DNA of 64,000 bases. It comes from Pseudotabrizicola sp. Its GTDB lineage: Bacteria; Pseudomonadota; Alphaproteobacteria; Rhodobacterales; Rhodobacteraceae. The notes beneath the pieces are model-generated. The model did not search any database. It saw nothing but the letters and a program-made list of their open reading frames with translations, and was not told the DNA's origin. The translations under genes and the position numbers were made by a program. Shown one piece after another: positions 1 through 7,120 of the stretch; position 1 is the stretch's first letter, and every line of letters begins with the position of its first letter. The stretch covers positions 1 to 64,000 of the forward strand of contig NZ_JAUXOV010000063.1 of NCBI RefSeq assembly GCF_030684215.1. The letters run 5' to 3'.

Positions 1-138
1 CGCGCGGTCGTGGACCGCATCATCACCAACCTCGGCGTGCTCGATGTCGTCCCCGGCGGCCTGAGACTCGTCGAACTGGCTGATGGCGTGACCGAAGCCG
101 ACCTGCGCGCCGCCACAGAGGCCACGATTGTCGACTGA
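1..138 (+). CDS. scoB: 3-oxoacid CoA-transferase subunit B, C-terminal fragment
   Basis: The window opens inside a reading frame that continues for 45 residues to a TGA. The visible end (VDRIITNLGVLDV, then PGGLRLVELADGV) matches the C-terminus of the B subunit of succinyl-CoA:3-ketoacid CoA-transferase (SCOT/PcaJ family), which moves CoA from succinyl-CoA to acetoacetate in ketone-body use. The catalytic glutamate and the A subunit lie upstream, outside the window. The next reading frame, a broken acetyltransferase, begins inside the last codons of this gene, so the two were probably co-transcribed. The family call rests on a short stretch but the motif is distinctive; PcaJ of the beta-ketoadipate pathway cannot be excluded. 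Confidence 0.8.
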   Translation, partial: RAVVDRIITNLGVLDVVPGGLRLVELADGVTEADLRAATEATIVD

Positions 139-421
139 GCCAACCCTTCGACGCGAGGATCACGGCTCAAAAGGCCGCTACGTCCTGACACAGAACGGGG
201 CGTAAGCCGAGATCACTTTCTCGGTCACCGCCCCGACCCTCATCATCGCCGATCATACCGGAGTGCCTGCCGCGCGGCGCGAGACCAGCGCGGAGGCAAC
301 CTTGGTCGAATACATGGTCCACGATGCCCGGGCGCGCGGCATAAAGATCGTGCCGCTTTGCCCCTTCGTGAACGCGCAGCGCAGGAAACACCCCGGATGG
401 GCTGACGCTTTCGCGACCTGA
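128..421 (+). pseudogene. Small GNAT acetyltransferase (COG2388-like), broken by an in-frame stop
   Basis: A frame starting at a TTG overlapping the end of scoB reads STEPTLRREDHGSKGRYV, reaches a TAA at 203-205, then continues open as AEITFSVTAPTLIIADHTGVP to KIVPLCPFVNAQ and a TGA at 419-421. The combined product has the length (about 97 residues) and motifs of the small single-domain GNAT family (YidJ/COG2388), including the DHTGVP strand and the IVPLCPF end. The family's usual acetyl-CoA loop (ALRGxGxGxALV) is degraded here to AARRETSAEATLV. The stop plus the decayed loop argue for a true pseudogene rather than a single sequencing error. No start codon follows the stop early enough to rescue the domain. 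Confidence 0.65.
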
Positions 422-424
422 CTG

Positions 425-495
425 CATTTTCTGTTCAAAAATATCCTCGGGGGGTGAGGAGCGTAAGCTCCGAGGGGGGCAGACAGCCCCCCTTG
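425..495. repeat. Dispersed intergenic repeat, family 1 (copy 1)
   Basis: The stretch begins with ATTTTCTGTTCAAAAATATC, followed by CTC, a G run with GTGAG, and a short inverted repeat (CTCGGGGGG / CCCCCCTTG type). The same string recurs at 19077-19142. Both copies lie in gaps next to the 3' end of a leftward gene. This is a short extragenic palindromic repeat, possibly acting as a transcription end; it carries no coding capacity. Confidence 0.7.
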
Positions 496-532
496 CCACA
501 TCAGCCGCATGCACAGCTTTCGTCACCCCGTG

Positions 533-1417
533 TCAGCCGCCCGCCGAAATCACCTTGAACACGCATGGGTCCGTCACCAATTCGGGCGGCGTCAGACACA
601 GCCCCTGCGACACTTGCCACGCCGCAAGCACCTTGGGCACATAGTCGCGCGTCTCGGCATAGGGCGGGATGCCGTCATTGGCGCGCACCGCCCCTTCGCC
701 CGCGTTATAGGCGGCCAGCACCATCAACGGATCGCGGTTGAACTCTTTCAGCAGCCAGTTGAGATAGGCAACCCCGCCCTTGATGTTCTGCGCGGGGTCA
801 GTCGAATCGGTCACCCCAAAGCGCGAGGCCGTGGCCGGGATCAGTTGCATCAGCCCTTGCGCGCCCGCGTGCGACACCGCATCTGCGCGACCCGAACTTT
901 CCACCCCTATCACCGCCAGCACCAGCGCGGGCGACACATCGGTGCCGATTGTCGCGGCCAGAATGTGCTTGCCGTATTGTTCCGCGATGCCCTGCATATG
1001 CTGCAAGCGGGGGGCGGTCACCCCGGTGCCTTTTGGCCCCTTCGACAGCGTGGCCATCGCCAGCGGGAACCGGTCTGCCACAGCCCCCCGGCTGGTGGGC
1101 ACCGTTTGCCAGAACCAGTCATAGCTTGAAGATTTGGGAGCCACCTTTGCAAGTGCCCCCGGAGCGGCCACAGCACCCGCCACCGCCGTCACCGCATCAG
1201 GCTCGGGTGTCGGTTCGCGCGGTATGACCTTTGGCGCCAGCGCCAGCAGCCGTGCCTGTTCGGCCGGATCAATCTGGACAATCTTTCGTTTGCCCACACC
1301 TTCGCCGACCTTCACCCGCTTGAACGAGAAGTCGCGTTCCCCCGACAAACCTTCGGCCACGCCAGAGAGGGGCGCGAATCCGATGCCTGCGGCCAGTAGT
1401 CCTGCAATGAATCGCAT
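533..1417 (-). CDS. Periplasmic lytic transglycosylase, SLT domain
   Basis: The 294-residue product starts with a signal peptide (residues 1-22, MRFIAGLLAAGIGF…) and a proline-rich linker. A C-terminal SLT (Slt70/MltC-like) domain runs from about residue 145. The catalytic glutamate sits in VIGVESSGRADAVS (Glu173), followed by GAQGLMQLIPATA and the AAYNAGEGAV motif typical of family 1 lytic transglycosylases. Such enzymes cleave the MurNAc-GlcNAc bond of peptidoglycan. The gene is divergent from the first Flp pilin gene, across a 361-bp AT-richer gap. By analogy with VirB1-type enzymes it may open the wall for pilus assembly, but that is inference; general cell-wall turnover is the alternative. 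Confidence 0.88.
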   Translation of the reverse strand: MRFIAGLLAAGIGFAPLSGVAEGLSGERDFSFKRVKVGEGVGKRKIVQIDPAEQARLLALAPKVIPREPTPEPDAVTAVAGAVAAPGALAKVAPKSSSYDWFWQTVPTSRGAVADRFPLAMATLSKGPKGTGVTAPRLQHMQGIAEQYGKHILAATIGTDVSPALVLAVIGVESSGRADAVSHAGAQGLMQLIPATASRFGVTDSTDPAQNIKGGVAYLNWLLKEFNRDPLMVLAAYNAGEGAVRANDGIPPYAETRDYVPKVLAAWQVSQGLCLTPPELVTDPCVFKVISAGG

Positions 1418-1778
1418 CGCTGCTCGATGCCTGTCTGTTGTTTTTATTGCTTATACGTTTACACGAATCCGTCCTTCAAACCATCCATGGCTGCAAAACC
1501 GCTATCAAATCTGGCGAAATTGCCGCAATTGCCTTGGCTTTCACGGGAAGACCTCATGTTAGTAAAAAATTAAATTGTTAACTTTCATGCGCTTAACAAA
1601 AATCTTCATGAAATCTCTATCTGTCTGAAAAAGACCTGATCCGTGCCCAGATGTTGCCACCGTTGCAGGTGAAAACATGCTCATACCGAACGGAAGACGG
1701 AACGGAACAGAGGCCAGACCGAAGAAGAAGCCGAACGGTTGGAACAACCAAAAGCAACACGTGAAAGAGAGACATATC
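1418..1778. other. Divergent intergenic region between transglycosylase and first pilin gene
   Basis: No gene is visible in these 361 bp. The middle (about 1555-1615) is strikingly AT-rich for this genome and holds several TTAA/TTAAC words. The ORF-track extension of the pilin upstream to 1677 has an Arg/Lys/Asn-rich composition unlike a pilin leader and is not translated in my reading. A long 5' UTR for the pilin mRNA is likely. Confidence 0.6.
1559..1573 (+). promoter_or_regulatory. Possible CtrA-like site (TTAG-N7-TTAA) upstream of the pilin
   Basis: TTAG, seven bases, TTAA is one mismatch from the CtrA consensus TTAA-N7-TTAA known from Caulobacter. Further TTAAC words follow at about 1578 and 1593. 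CtrA controls pilus or motility genes in several alphaproteobacteria. The region is AT-rich, so chance matches are likely; this is a weak call. Confidence 0.25.
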
Positions 1779-1970
1779 ATGACCCTTCTGAACATCTTCA
1801 AGAACTTCAAGAACGACGAATCCGGTGCTGTGACTGTTGACTGGGTGGTTCTGACCGCTGCTGTCGTCGGCTTGGGCCTGATCGTGATCAACGCTGCACG
1901 TCCTGCAATCGAGAACGCTGCAACCGTCATCGCTGGCGACATCGACGCTGCAACCGAGATCGGTCGCTGA
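1779..1970 (+). CDS. flp: Flp-like type IVb pilin (copy 1)
   Basis: A 63-residue product, MTLLNIFKNFKNDESGAV…, has a short charged leader ending in SG and then a hydrophobic helix TVDWVVLTAAVVGLGLIVI, as in Flp/Fap major pilins of Tad systems. I chose ATG 1779 because GAAAGAGAG lies just upstream and the leader then has prepilin length. After the presumed G|A cleavage, the fifth residue is Asp and the sixth Trp, where classical Flp pilins have Glu and Tyr. It is followed at once by a strong terminator and then a second pilin gene. It is the probable major subunit, given its position and the terminator. Confidence 0.85.
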   Translation: MTLLNIFKNFKNDESGAVTVDWVVLTAAVVGLGLIVINAARPAIENAATVIAGDIDAATEIGR

Positions 1971-2014
1971 TCCTTTCATCGGAACCGGGCACACTGTGCT
2001 GCCCGCCTGATCTG

Positions 2015-2049
2015 AAGGGCGCGGACCGTTAATATGGTCCGCGCCTTTT
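2015..2049 (+). terminator. Rho-independent terminator after first pilin
   Basis: GGCGCGGACC pairs with GGTCCGCGCC around an 8-nt loop, extended by AAG/TTT pairs and ending in TTTT. It lies 45 bp past the pilin stop and would end or thin transcription before pilin 2 and cpaB, giving an excess of pilin mRNA. Confidence 0.85.
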
Positions 2050-2155
2050 GCAACCTTGGTGCCGCTGCCAGGCGCAGCCACCACCCGGGCCAGTCGTAGG
2101 CGGACTCGCCCCAGCAGGCCCTGCGCCCAGCGTAGTTTACACGGAGTGACCGAGA

Positions 2156-2359
2156 ATGCAGTTTCCCCGTCCATCAGATCGCTTCTCTATCGAGCGGTTT
2201 TCTGACTGCGAAGATGGTGCCGTGACCGTTGATTGGGTGGTATTGACCGCCGCGACAGTGGGTCTGGCACTTGGCCTGTTTTCGGTGATTACCGAAGGCC
2301 ACTTCATGCGGGCTGCGGAAGCGATCACCGCAGACATTGATGAAGCGGCTCGCCGGTAA
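2156..2359 (+). CDS. Flp-like type IVb pilin (copy 2)
   Basis: A 67-residue protein shares the core GAVTVDWVVLTAATVGLALG with the first pilin but has a longer, more charged leader (MQFPRPSDRFSIERFSDCED) and a different C-terminus ending ITADIDEAARR. The identical core indicates a duplicated or paralogous pilin. The distinct tail suggests a minor subunit or an alternative pilin. A potential RBS, GGAGTGACCGAGA, lies upstream of ATG 2156. Downstream, GGCGG-ACTGCA can pair with TGCAGT-TTTG-CCGCC, another possible mRNA-stability hairpin before cpaB. Confidence 0.8.
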   Translation: MQFPRPSDRFSIERFSDCEDGAVTVDWVVLTAATVGLALGLFSVITEGHFMRAAEAITADIDEAARR

Positions 2360-2435
2360 GATTCTGGCGGACTGCAAAGCAAAGGTCACTGGCTGCAGTT
2401 TTGCCGCCTGACCAAAGGTGGGAAAGGGTTTGGCC

Positions 2436-3275
2436 ATGCGCGGCATGTTTGGACTAGTGCTCGTGGCGGGCGTCGCCTTGGCGGGCAGCGCGGTCTATTT
2501 GGCGAAAGGCTACATCGGCCAGACGCAGACGCAACTTGAACAAGAACGGCAACTGCGGGCCAAGGTTGGCCCGATTGTTCAGGTCTATGTTCTGAAAAAA
2601 ACCAAGAATTATGGCGATGAGCTAAAGGCCGAAGACGTGCAACTCGTCTACTGGCCAAAGAACTCGTTGCCCGATGGCGTTTTCATGGATGAAAAGACGC
2701 TCTTTCCGAGCGGGCTGAAAGAAAGCCGCTACATCCTTCGCCAGATGGATAAATTTGAACCCGTCGTTACGACCAAGGTCACCGATCCGGGGCAAGCCGC
2801 AGGTCTGACCGGGCAAATTGCCAGGGGTATGCGCGCCTTTGCTATCAAGGTCGATGTGGCTTCGGGCGTGTCCGGCTTTGTGCAGCCCGGCGACCGGGTC
2901 GATGTTTACTGGACCGGCGCAGTTGACGGCACCGGCGGCGAGTTGACCCGGCTGATCGAAAGTTCCACGCGGATCATCGCGGTCGACCAGCAGTCAGATG
3001 CCTCGGCCGGCGCAATGGTCGCCCGCACGGTGACAGTCGCCGCAACCCCGGAACAAGTGGCGCGGCTGGCACAGGCACAGGCCACTGGCCGCCTTGCCCT
3101 GTCGCTGGTCGGATCTGGCGATGATACGATTACCGAGACAATCGAAGTCAACAGCAGCGCGCTTTTGAACATTCAAAAGCAAGAAGTTGTGCATGTAGAA
3201 GCCGAGAAAGTCTGCACGATCATCCAGCGGAACGGCAACGAACGGGTCGAAGTGCCAATCCCCTGCACCAACTGA
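2436..3275 (+). CDS. cpaB: Flp pilus assembly protein CpaB (RcpC)
   Basis: The 279-residue protein has an N-terminal membrane anchor (MRGMFGLVLVAGVALAGSAVYLA), then a SAF-type beta-clip domain (KTKNYGDELKAEDVQLVYWP) and a C-terminal RcpC domain with GFVQPGDRVDVYW. CpaB/RcpC acts in the periplasm with the secretin of the Tad pilus. I prefer ATG 2436 over the upstream GTG at 2418 because GGGAAAGGG precedes it at proper spacing. It sits between the pilins and the secretin, as in other tad loci, and is followed by a hairpin without a U tract. Confidence 0.92.
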   Translation: MRGMFGLVLVAGVALAGSAVYLAKGYIGQTQTQLEQERQLRAKVGPIVQVYVLKKTKNYGDELKAEDVQLVYWPKNSLPDGVFMDEKTLFPSGLKESRYILRQMDKFEPVVTTKVTDPGQAAGLTGQIARGMRAFAIKVDVASGVSGFVQPGDRVDVYWTGAVDGTGGELTRLIESSTRIIAVDQQSDASAGAMVARTVTVAATPEQVARLAQAQATGRLALSLVGSGDDTITETIEVNSSALLNIQKQEVVHVEAEKVCTIIQRNGNERVEVPIPCTN

Positions 3276-3292
3276 CCCCAAAAAACCAAGAC

Positions 3293-3319
3293 GGGCGGCA
3301 CCTTATCTGGTGGCCGCCC
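3293..3319 (+). terminator. Intercistronic hairpin between cpaB and cpaC
   Basis: GGGCGGCACC can pair with GGTGGCCGCCC with one bulged G and a TTATCT loop. There is no clear U tract, so it may protect mRNA ends or cause partial termination rather than act as a full terminator. The 203-bp gap to cpaC otherwise shows only AT-rich DNA. Confidence 0.45.
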
Positions 3320-3478
3320 AATTGCGTTTAGCGACCTGTTGAGGGTTGTTGCATGTTATCCACATAAGCTTTGTCTAATAACTGTTTGATTCTTGCAAAA
3401 AATCGGCATTGCAGGCATCTTCACTGACAATACGGGCGAAAAGACCCGGAAAGAGGCGTGATCGAAAGGGCAGGTCAC

Positions 3479-4873
3479 ATGAACATGAACATACTTCTCA
3501 AGGTTGGCCTTATGGCCGCAGCCTTGGCCACGACGGCGCTGACCAGCGTCGCGTCGGCAGAAACCCTGAGGGTGATGCGTGGGTCTGTTTCCGCGCCGCT
3601 TCAGGTTCCGATGAACCGTGCCGTTGTGGTGGAGAGTGATACGCCGTTTGCGGAACTGTCCATCGCCAACCCTGGCATTGCCGACATCTCGACCCTGTCT
3701 GACAGGTCGATTTATGTGCTTGGCAAAACACCGGGCCGCACCACGCTGACGCTGTTGGGCCCTGATGGGCGACTGATTTCAAACGTCGATGTGCATGTCA
3801 CCCCCGATATCGCCGAATTCAAGGAACGCCTGCAACAGATCCTGCCGGGCGAACCCATCGAAGTACGTACCGCCAATGACGGCATCGTGCTGTCAGGCGT
3901 CGTGTCCTCCACCGCCAAACTTGACCGCGCGCTGGATCTGGCAAACCGCTATGCGCCCGAACGGGTGTCCAACCTGATGAGCGTTGGCGGCACCCAGCAG
4001 GTTATGCTCAAAGTCCGCTTCGCCGAAATGCAGCGCTCGGTCGCCAAAAACCTTGGCGTTTCACTCGCAGCGCAAGGCGGCAAAAAGATCGGGATCGCCG
4101 GCGAAACCGGCACCTGGCTGGCGGGCAACAATGGCATCGGCAACCCGATCACCACAGCGCCGGGCACCCGTGGCGCGCTTGGCCTTGGCTTCACCGCTGG
4201 GTCGGTGCAATTCGCCGTCCTGCTGGAAGCACTGGAATCCAAGGGCGTTGTCCGCACATTGGCCGAACCAAACCTGACCGCCCTTTCCGGGCAAGAAGCA
4301 CGGTTTCTGGGCGGTGGTGAATATCCCATTCCTGTGCTGACCAGCGACGGGGTAGTGATTGATTACAAACCCTTCGGTGTAGAACTGAACTTTACCCCCA
4401 CCGTGGTTGATGGCGACATCATCAACCTGCAGCTTAACGCCGCTGTGTCGTCGATTGACACCACGATCACGATTGAATCGGGCGGCTTCTCGATCAACGC
4501 CTTCAAGCGCCGCGAAACCTCGACCACGGTCGAGATGCGCGATGGTGAAAGTTTTGCGGTGGCCGGTCTGTTGCAAGACGATTTCCGCAACCTGAACAAC
4601 CAGTTGCCGTGGATTGGCGATGTGCCGATCCTTGGTGCGCTGTTCCGCAGTTCAGATTATCAGCGCAATCAGTCGGAACTGGTCATCATCATCACACCGC
4701 ATCTGGTAACGCCAACGCGGGGCGATGTTTATGCCCTGCCAACCGATCGTGTCCGCCTGCCAACCGAGCGTGAGTTTTTCCTGAACGGCATCGTCGCCAA
4801 TCCGCCACGCGGCGCGGCCGGTGAAGTGGCGCGTCAGGATTTCAGCACCTCTTACGGCTATGTGATGGAGTAA
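3479..4873 (+). CDS. cpaC: Tad pilus outer-membrane secretin CpaC (RcpA)
   Basis: The 464-residue protein has a signal peptide (MNMNILLKVGLMAAALATTA…SASA), an N-terminal pilus/secretin domain (SDTPFAELSIANPGIAD) and a BON-like segment. The C-terminal secretin domain holds VRFAEMQRSVAKNLGV, LAEPNLTALSGQEARFLGGGEYPIP and SELVIIITPHLV. It forms the outer-membrane ring through which the Flp pilus passes. ATG 3479, with AAAGGGCAGG upstream, gives a proper signal peptide; the GTG at 3458 would add seven residues. The next gene follows after 4 bp, so the two are surely co-transcribed. Confidence 0.95.
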   Translation: MNMNILLKVGLMAAALATTALTSVASAETLRVMRGSVSAPLQVPMNRAVVVESDTPFAELSIANPGIADISTLSDRSIYVLGKTPGRTTLTLLGPDGRLISNVDVHVTPDIAEFKERLQQILPGEPIEVRTANDGIVLSGVVSSTAKLDRALDLANRYAPERVSNLMSVGGTQQVMLKVRFAEMQRSVAKNLGVSLAAQGGKKIGIAGETGTWLAGNNGIGNPITTAPGTRGALGLGFTAGSVQFAVLLEALESKGVVRTLAEPNLTALSGQEARFLGGGEYPIPVLTSDGVVIDYKPFGVELNFTPTVVDGDIINLQLNAAVSSIDTTITIESGGFSINAFKRRETSTTVEMRDGESFAVAGLLQDDFRNLNNQLPWIGDVPILGALFRSSDYQRNQSELVIIITPHLVTPTRGDVYALPTDRVRLPTEREFFLNGIVANPPRGAAGEVARQDFSTSYGYVME

Positions 4874-4877
4874 GCAG

Positions 4878-5534
4878 ATGCGCGTGACATCCACAGCCCT
4901 TGTGACGATCCTTTTAAGCACTGCACTGGCTTCGTGCACCGCACAGCCCGGTTTTGACAAACAACTGGGCTATGAGGTGGATGAAGGTGGTTTTGGTGCG
5001 GTGACCCGCAACAACACCGGCATCATGGCCGGTGAAATTGATGCGATGCAGCAACTGAACGTCCGTTTCCGGGCCGAAGTGCCCAGCACGGTCACCTTCG
5101 CCTTTAACAGTGCCGAACTGACACCTGAGGCACGGCGTGTGCTTGCGCAACAGGCAAACTGGATCAGACAGTTCCCTGAACTGCGCTTCTCTGTCTATGG
5201 CCACACCGATCTGGTCGGATCAAACAGCTATAACCAGGCACTGGGCAAGCGCCGGGCGCAAGCTGTGGTGTCATTCTTTGCGAGCCAGGGCATCAGTCGC
5301 AACCGGCTGGAGGCGCTGGTGTCTTTTGGCAAGACTCGCCCAGTTGTCGCAACCTCTGGCCCCGAGCAGGCAAACCGCCGCACCGTGACCGAGGTTGCAG
5401 GCTTCCACAAACGCAGCGGCACACTGCTGAACGGCAAATATGCCGAGGTGATCTTCCGCGAATACGTCGCTGGTGCCGTGCGCCCGCATCCTGCAAACAC
5501 AGTCATCACCACATCGGTCAATCCGGCCGACTGA
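4878..5534 (+). CDS. OmpA-family lipoprotein of the tad locus (CpaD position)
   Basis: The 218-residue protein has a lipoprotein signal ending LSTALASC (lipidated Cys20) and a C-terminal OmpA-like peptidoglycan-binding domain (about residues 70-180: FAFNSAELTPEARRVL, VYGHTDLVGSNSYNQALGKRRAQAV). It occupies the place that CpaD/TadG-type lipoproteins hold in other loci, between the secretin and CpaE. I infer that it anchors the secretin to the cell wall. It is 4 bp from cpaC and followed by a strong terminator, closing the first tad transcription unit. Confidence 0.85.
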   Translation: MRVTSTALVTILLSTALASCTAQPGFDKQLGYEVDEGGFGAVTRNNTGIMAGEIDAMQQLNVRFRAEVPSTVTFAFNSAELTPEARRVLAQQANWIRQFPELRFSVYGHTDLVGSNSYNQALGKRRAQAVVSFFASQGISRNRLEALVSFGKTRPVVATSGPEQANRRTVTEVAGFHKRSGTLLNGKYAEVIFREYVAGAVRPHPANTVITTSVNPAD

Positions 5535-5577
5535 CAGACCGTTTGCTGCCGCAGCTTGCCTGCGGAAGATTGTTTTC

Positions 5578-5606
5578 AAAAGGGGGCAGGATTTCTGCCC
5601 CCTTTT
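5578..5606 (+). terminator. Rho-independent terminator after the OmpA-like gene
   Basis: AAAAGGGGGCAG pairs perfectly with CTGCCCCCTTTT around a 5-nt loop. A smaller GCCGCA/TGCGG hairpin lies just upstream. This ends the pilin-cpaB-cpaC-ompA unit. Confidence 0.9.
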
Positions 5607-5636
5607 GCATAAAACATCCGGCAACCGCCATGAGTG

Positions 5637-5664
5637 TTGACAGGTTCGCCAAATATCAAAGAAT
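5637..5664 (+). promoter_or_regulatory. Sigma-70-type promoter for the cpaE operon
   Basis: TTGACA, a 16-bp spacer and AAGAAT lie directly after the terminator and 160 bp before cpaE. The -35 is perfect; the -10 matches the consensus at four of six positions. Its position makes it the likely start of the cpaE-to-AAA-ATPase transcript. Confidence 0.5.
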
Positions 5665-5827
5665 CACGATCTTTTAGCCCCAATCCTGCCACCATTCCCC
5701 ATCATTTCTATCCTCAATGGAAACAGTCGCGGGTATGTCCCGCACGGGTCCGATGCAGTTTTTTATGGTGCTGTCGTCTGTCGGCACCCTGCGTCATGGC
5801 CCGTCTTCTGGAAGGACAAGAGGCGAG

Positions 5828-7099
5828 ATGACGAGCGTGGCAACCCTTCAACCCGATCCGGCGCCGATCGTAGCCTGCACGATTTCGCGGGATGTGCAGA
5901 ACTTTGAGCTGCTGATCGACGACATGGAAAACGCACTTGGCGAAAGCTGGGGCGATCTTTCGTTTGATGATGCCTTGGTGTTCATGGGCCAGCCGGAAGC
6001 CGCCACGCTCGAATTCGTCGCCATCGCAGTCGATGCCGAGGACGAAGCGGACCTGACGCGGATTTCTGAAATCATCCGCACCGCCAAGGCGCGAGAGATC
6101 AAGGTGGTGCTGATCGCCGATCAACTCAGCCCGATTGCATTGCACCAGCTGCTGCGGCTTGGGGCCGATGATTTTGTGCCCTATCCGCTGCCAGACGGCG
6201 CATTGGACGAAGCGATTGAACGGCTTCGCCAGCCGGCCCCTCCCCCTGCGCCGATTGCCGCCCCCCCCGAAGACGAGGTCGAAGCCGTCGCCACACCAAA
6301 ATTCAAGGCCAAAGGGGATCGCGAAGGCGTTGTTCTACCGGTCCACGGGCTTGCCGGCGGGTCTGGGTCTTCGACTTTTGCCGTGAACTTGGCTTGGGAA
6401 CTGGCGACGCTTTCAAAAACCGACGCGCCTCGCGTCTGTCTGTTGGATCTGGATTTCCAATATGGCTCGGCGGCCACCTATCTGGACCTGCCGCGCAAGG
6501 AAATCGTGTTCGAGGTATTGTCTGATACCGCCAATATCGACAGTGACACTTTCTTGCAGTCGATGCTTACATTCAACGACCGGCTGCACGTCTTTACCGC
6601 GCCCGCCGACATGCTGCCGCTCGATATCCTTGGGCCCGACGAAATTGGCCGGATCATTGATATGGCGGCGGCAAATTTCGATTATGTCATCATCGACATG
6701 CCCAAAACCATCGTGGCCTGGACCGAATCGGTTCTCACCCGCGCGCATGTCTATTTCGCGCTAATGGAACTTGATCTGCGCTCGGCTCAGAACATCCTGC
6801 GTCTGGTTCGTGCGTTGAAAGCCGAAGCCCTGCCGCATGAAAAACTGCGCTATGTGCTGAACCGCGCGCCAAAATTTACCGACCTCTCTGGCAAAAGCCG
6901 CGTCAAGCGCATGGCTGAAAGCCTCGACATCGTGATCGAAGTGCAACTGCCAGACGGCAGCGCGCAGGTGACACAGGCCAACGACCACGGCCTGCCGCTT
7001 GCAGAAACCAGCGCAAAGAATCCGCTGCGCAAGGAAATTCAAAAACTCGCCAAATCGCTGCACGACCTGAATAAGGGCGTCGAGGCGGGCAAAGCGTAA
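5828..7099 (+). CDS. cpaE: Tad pilus localisation ATPase CpaE (TadZ)
   Basis: The 423-residue protein has an N-terminal receiver-like domain (residues about 20-130), a proline-rich linker and a ParA/MinD-like domain with CLLDLDFQYGSAATYL and DYVIIDMPKTI. CpaE/TadZ recruits the pilus machine to the pole. The start chosen is ATG 5828 with AAGAGGCGAG upstream; the track's earlier ATG (5717) adds 37 non-conserved residues. Oddly, the P-loop reads HGLAGGSGSSTFA, so both lysines of the deviant Walker A (KGGxGKT) are replaced, by Ala176 and Ser181. ATP binding is therefore doubtful. The gene is first in the second tad unit, 21 bp before cpaF. Confidence 0.9.
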   Translation: MTSVATLQPDPAPIVACTISRDVQNFELLIDDMENALGESWGDLSFDDALVFMGQPEAATLEFVAIAVDAEDEADLTRISEIIRTAKAREIKVVLIADQLSPIALHQLLRLGADDFVPYPLPDGALDEAIERLRQPAPPPAPIAAPPEDEVEAVATPKFKAKGDREGVVLPVHGLAGGSGSSTFAVNLAWELATLSKTDAPRVCLLDLDFQYGSAATYLDLPRKEIVFEVLSDTANIDSDTFLQSMLTFNDRLHVFTAPADMLPLDILGPDEIGRIIDMAAANFDYVIIDMPKTIVAWTESVLTRAHVYFALMELDLRSAQNILRLVRALKAEALPHEKLRYVLNRAPKFTDLSGKSRVKRMAESLDIVIEVQLPDGSAQVTQANDHGLPLAETSAKNPLRKEIQKLAKSLHDLNKGVEAGKA

Positions 7100-7120
7100 T
7101 CGGGCCAAGGGGGCTATACG

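Noticed and set aside
1677-1778. 34-residue N-terminal extension of pilin 1
   Set aside because: The extension is Arg/Lys/Asn-rich, has no RBS, and would make the prepilin leader far too long; ATG 1779 has a proper RBS.
3356-3364. Perfect DnaA box TTATCCACA upstream of cpaC
   Set aside because: A single 9-mer of this degeneracy is expected by chance once or twice in 64 kb; no cluster of boxes or AT-rich unwinding element is nearby.
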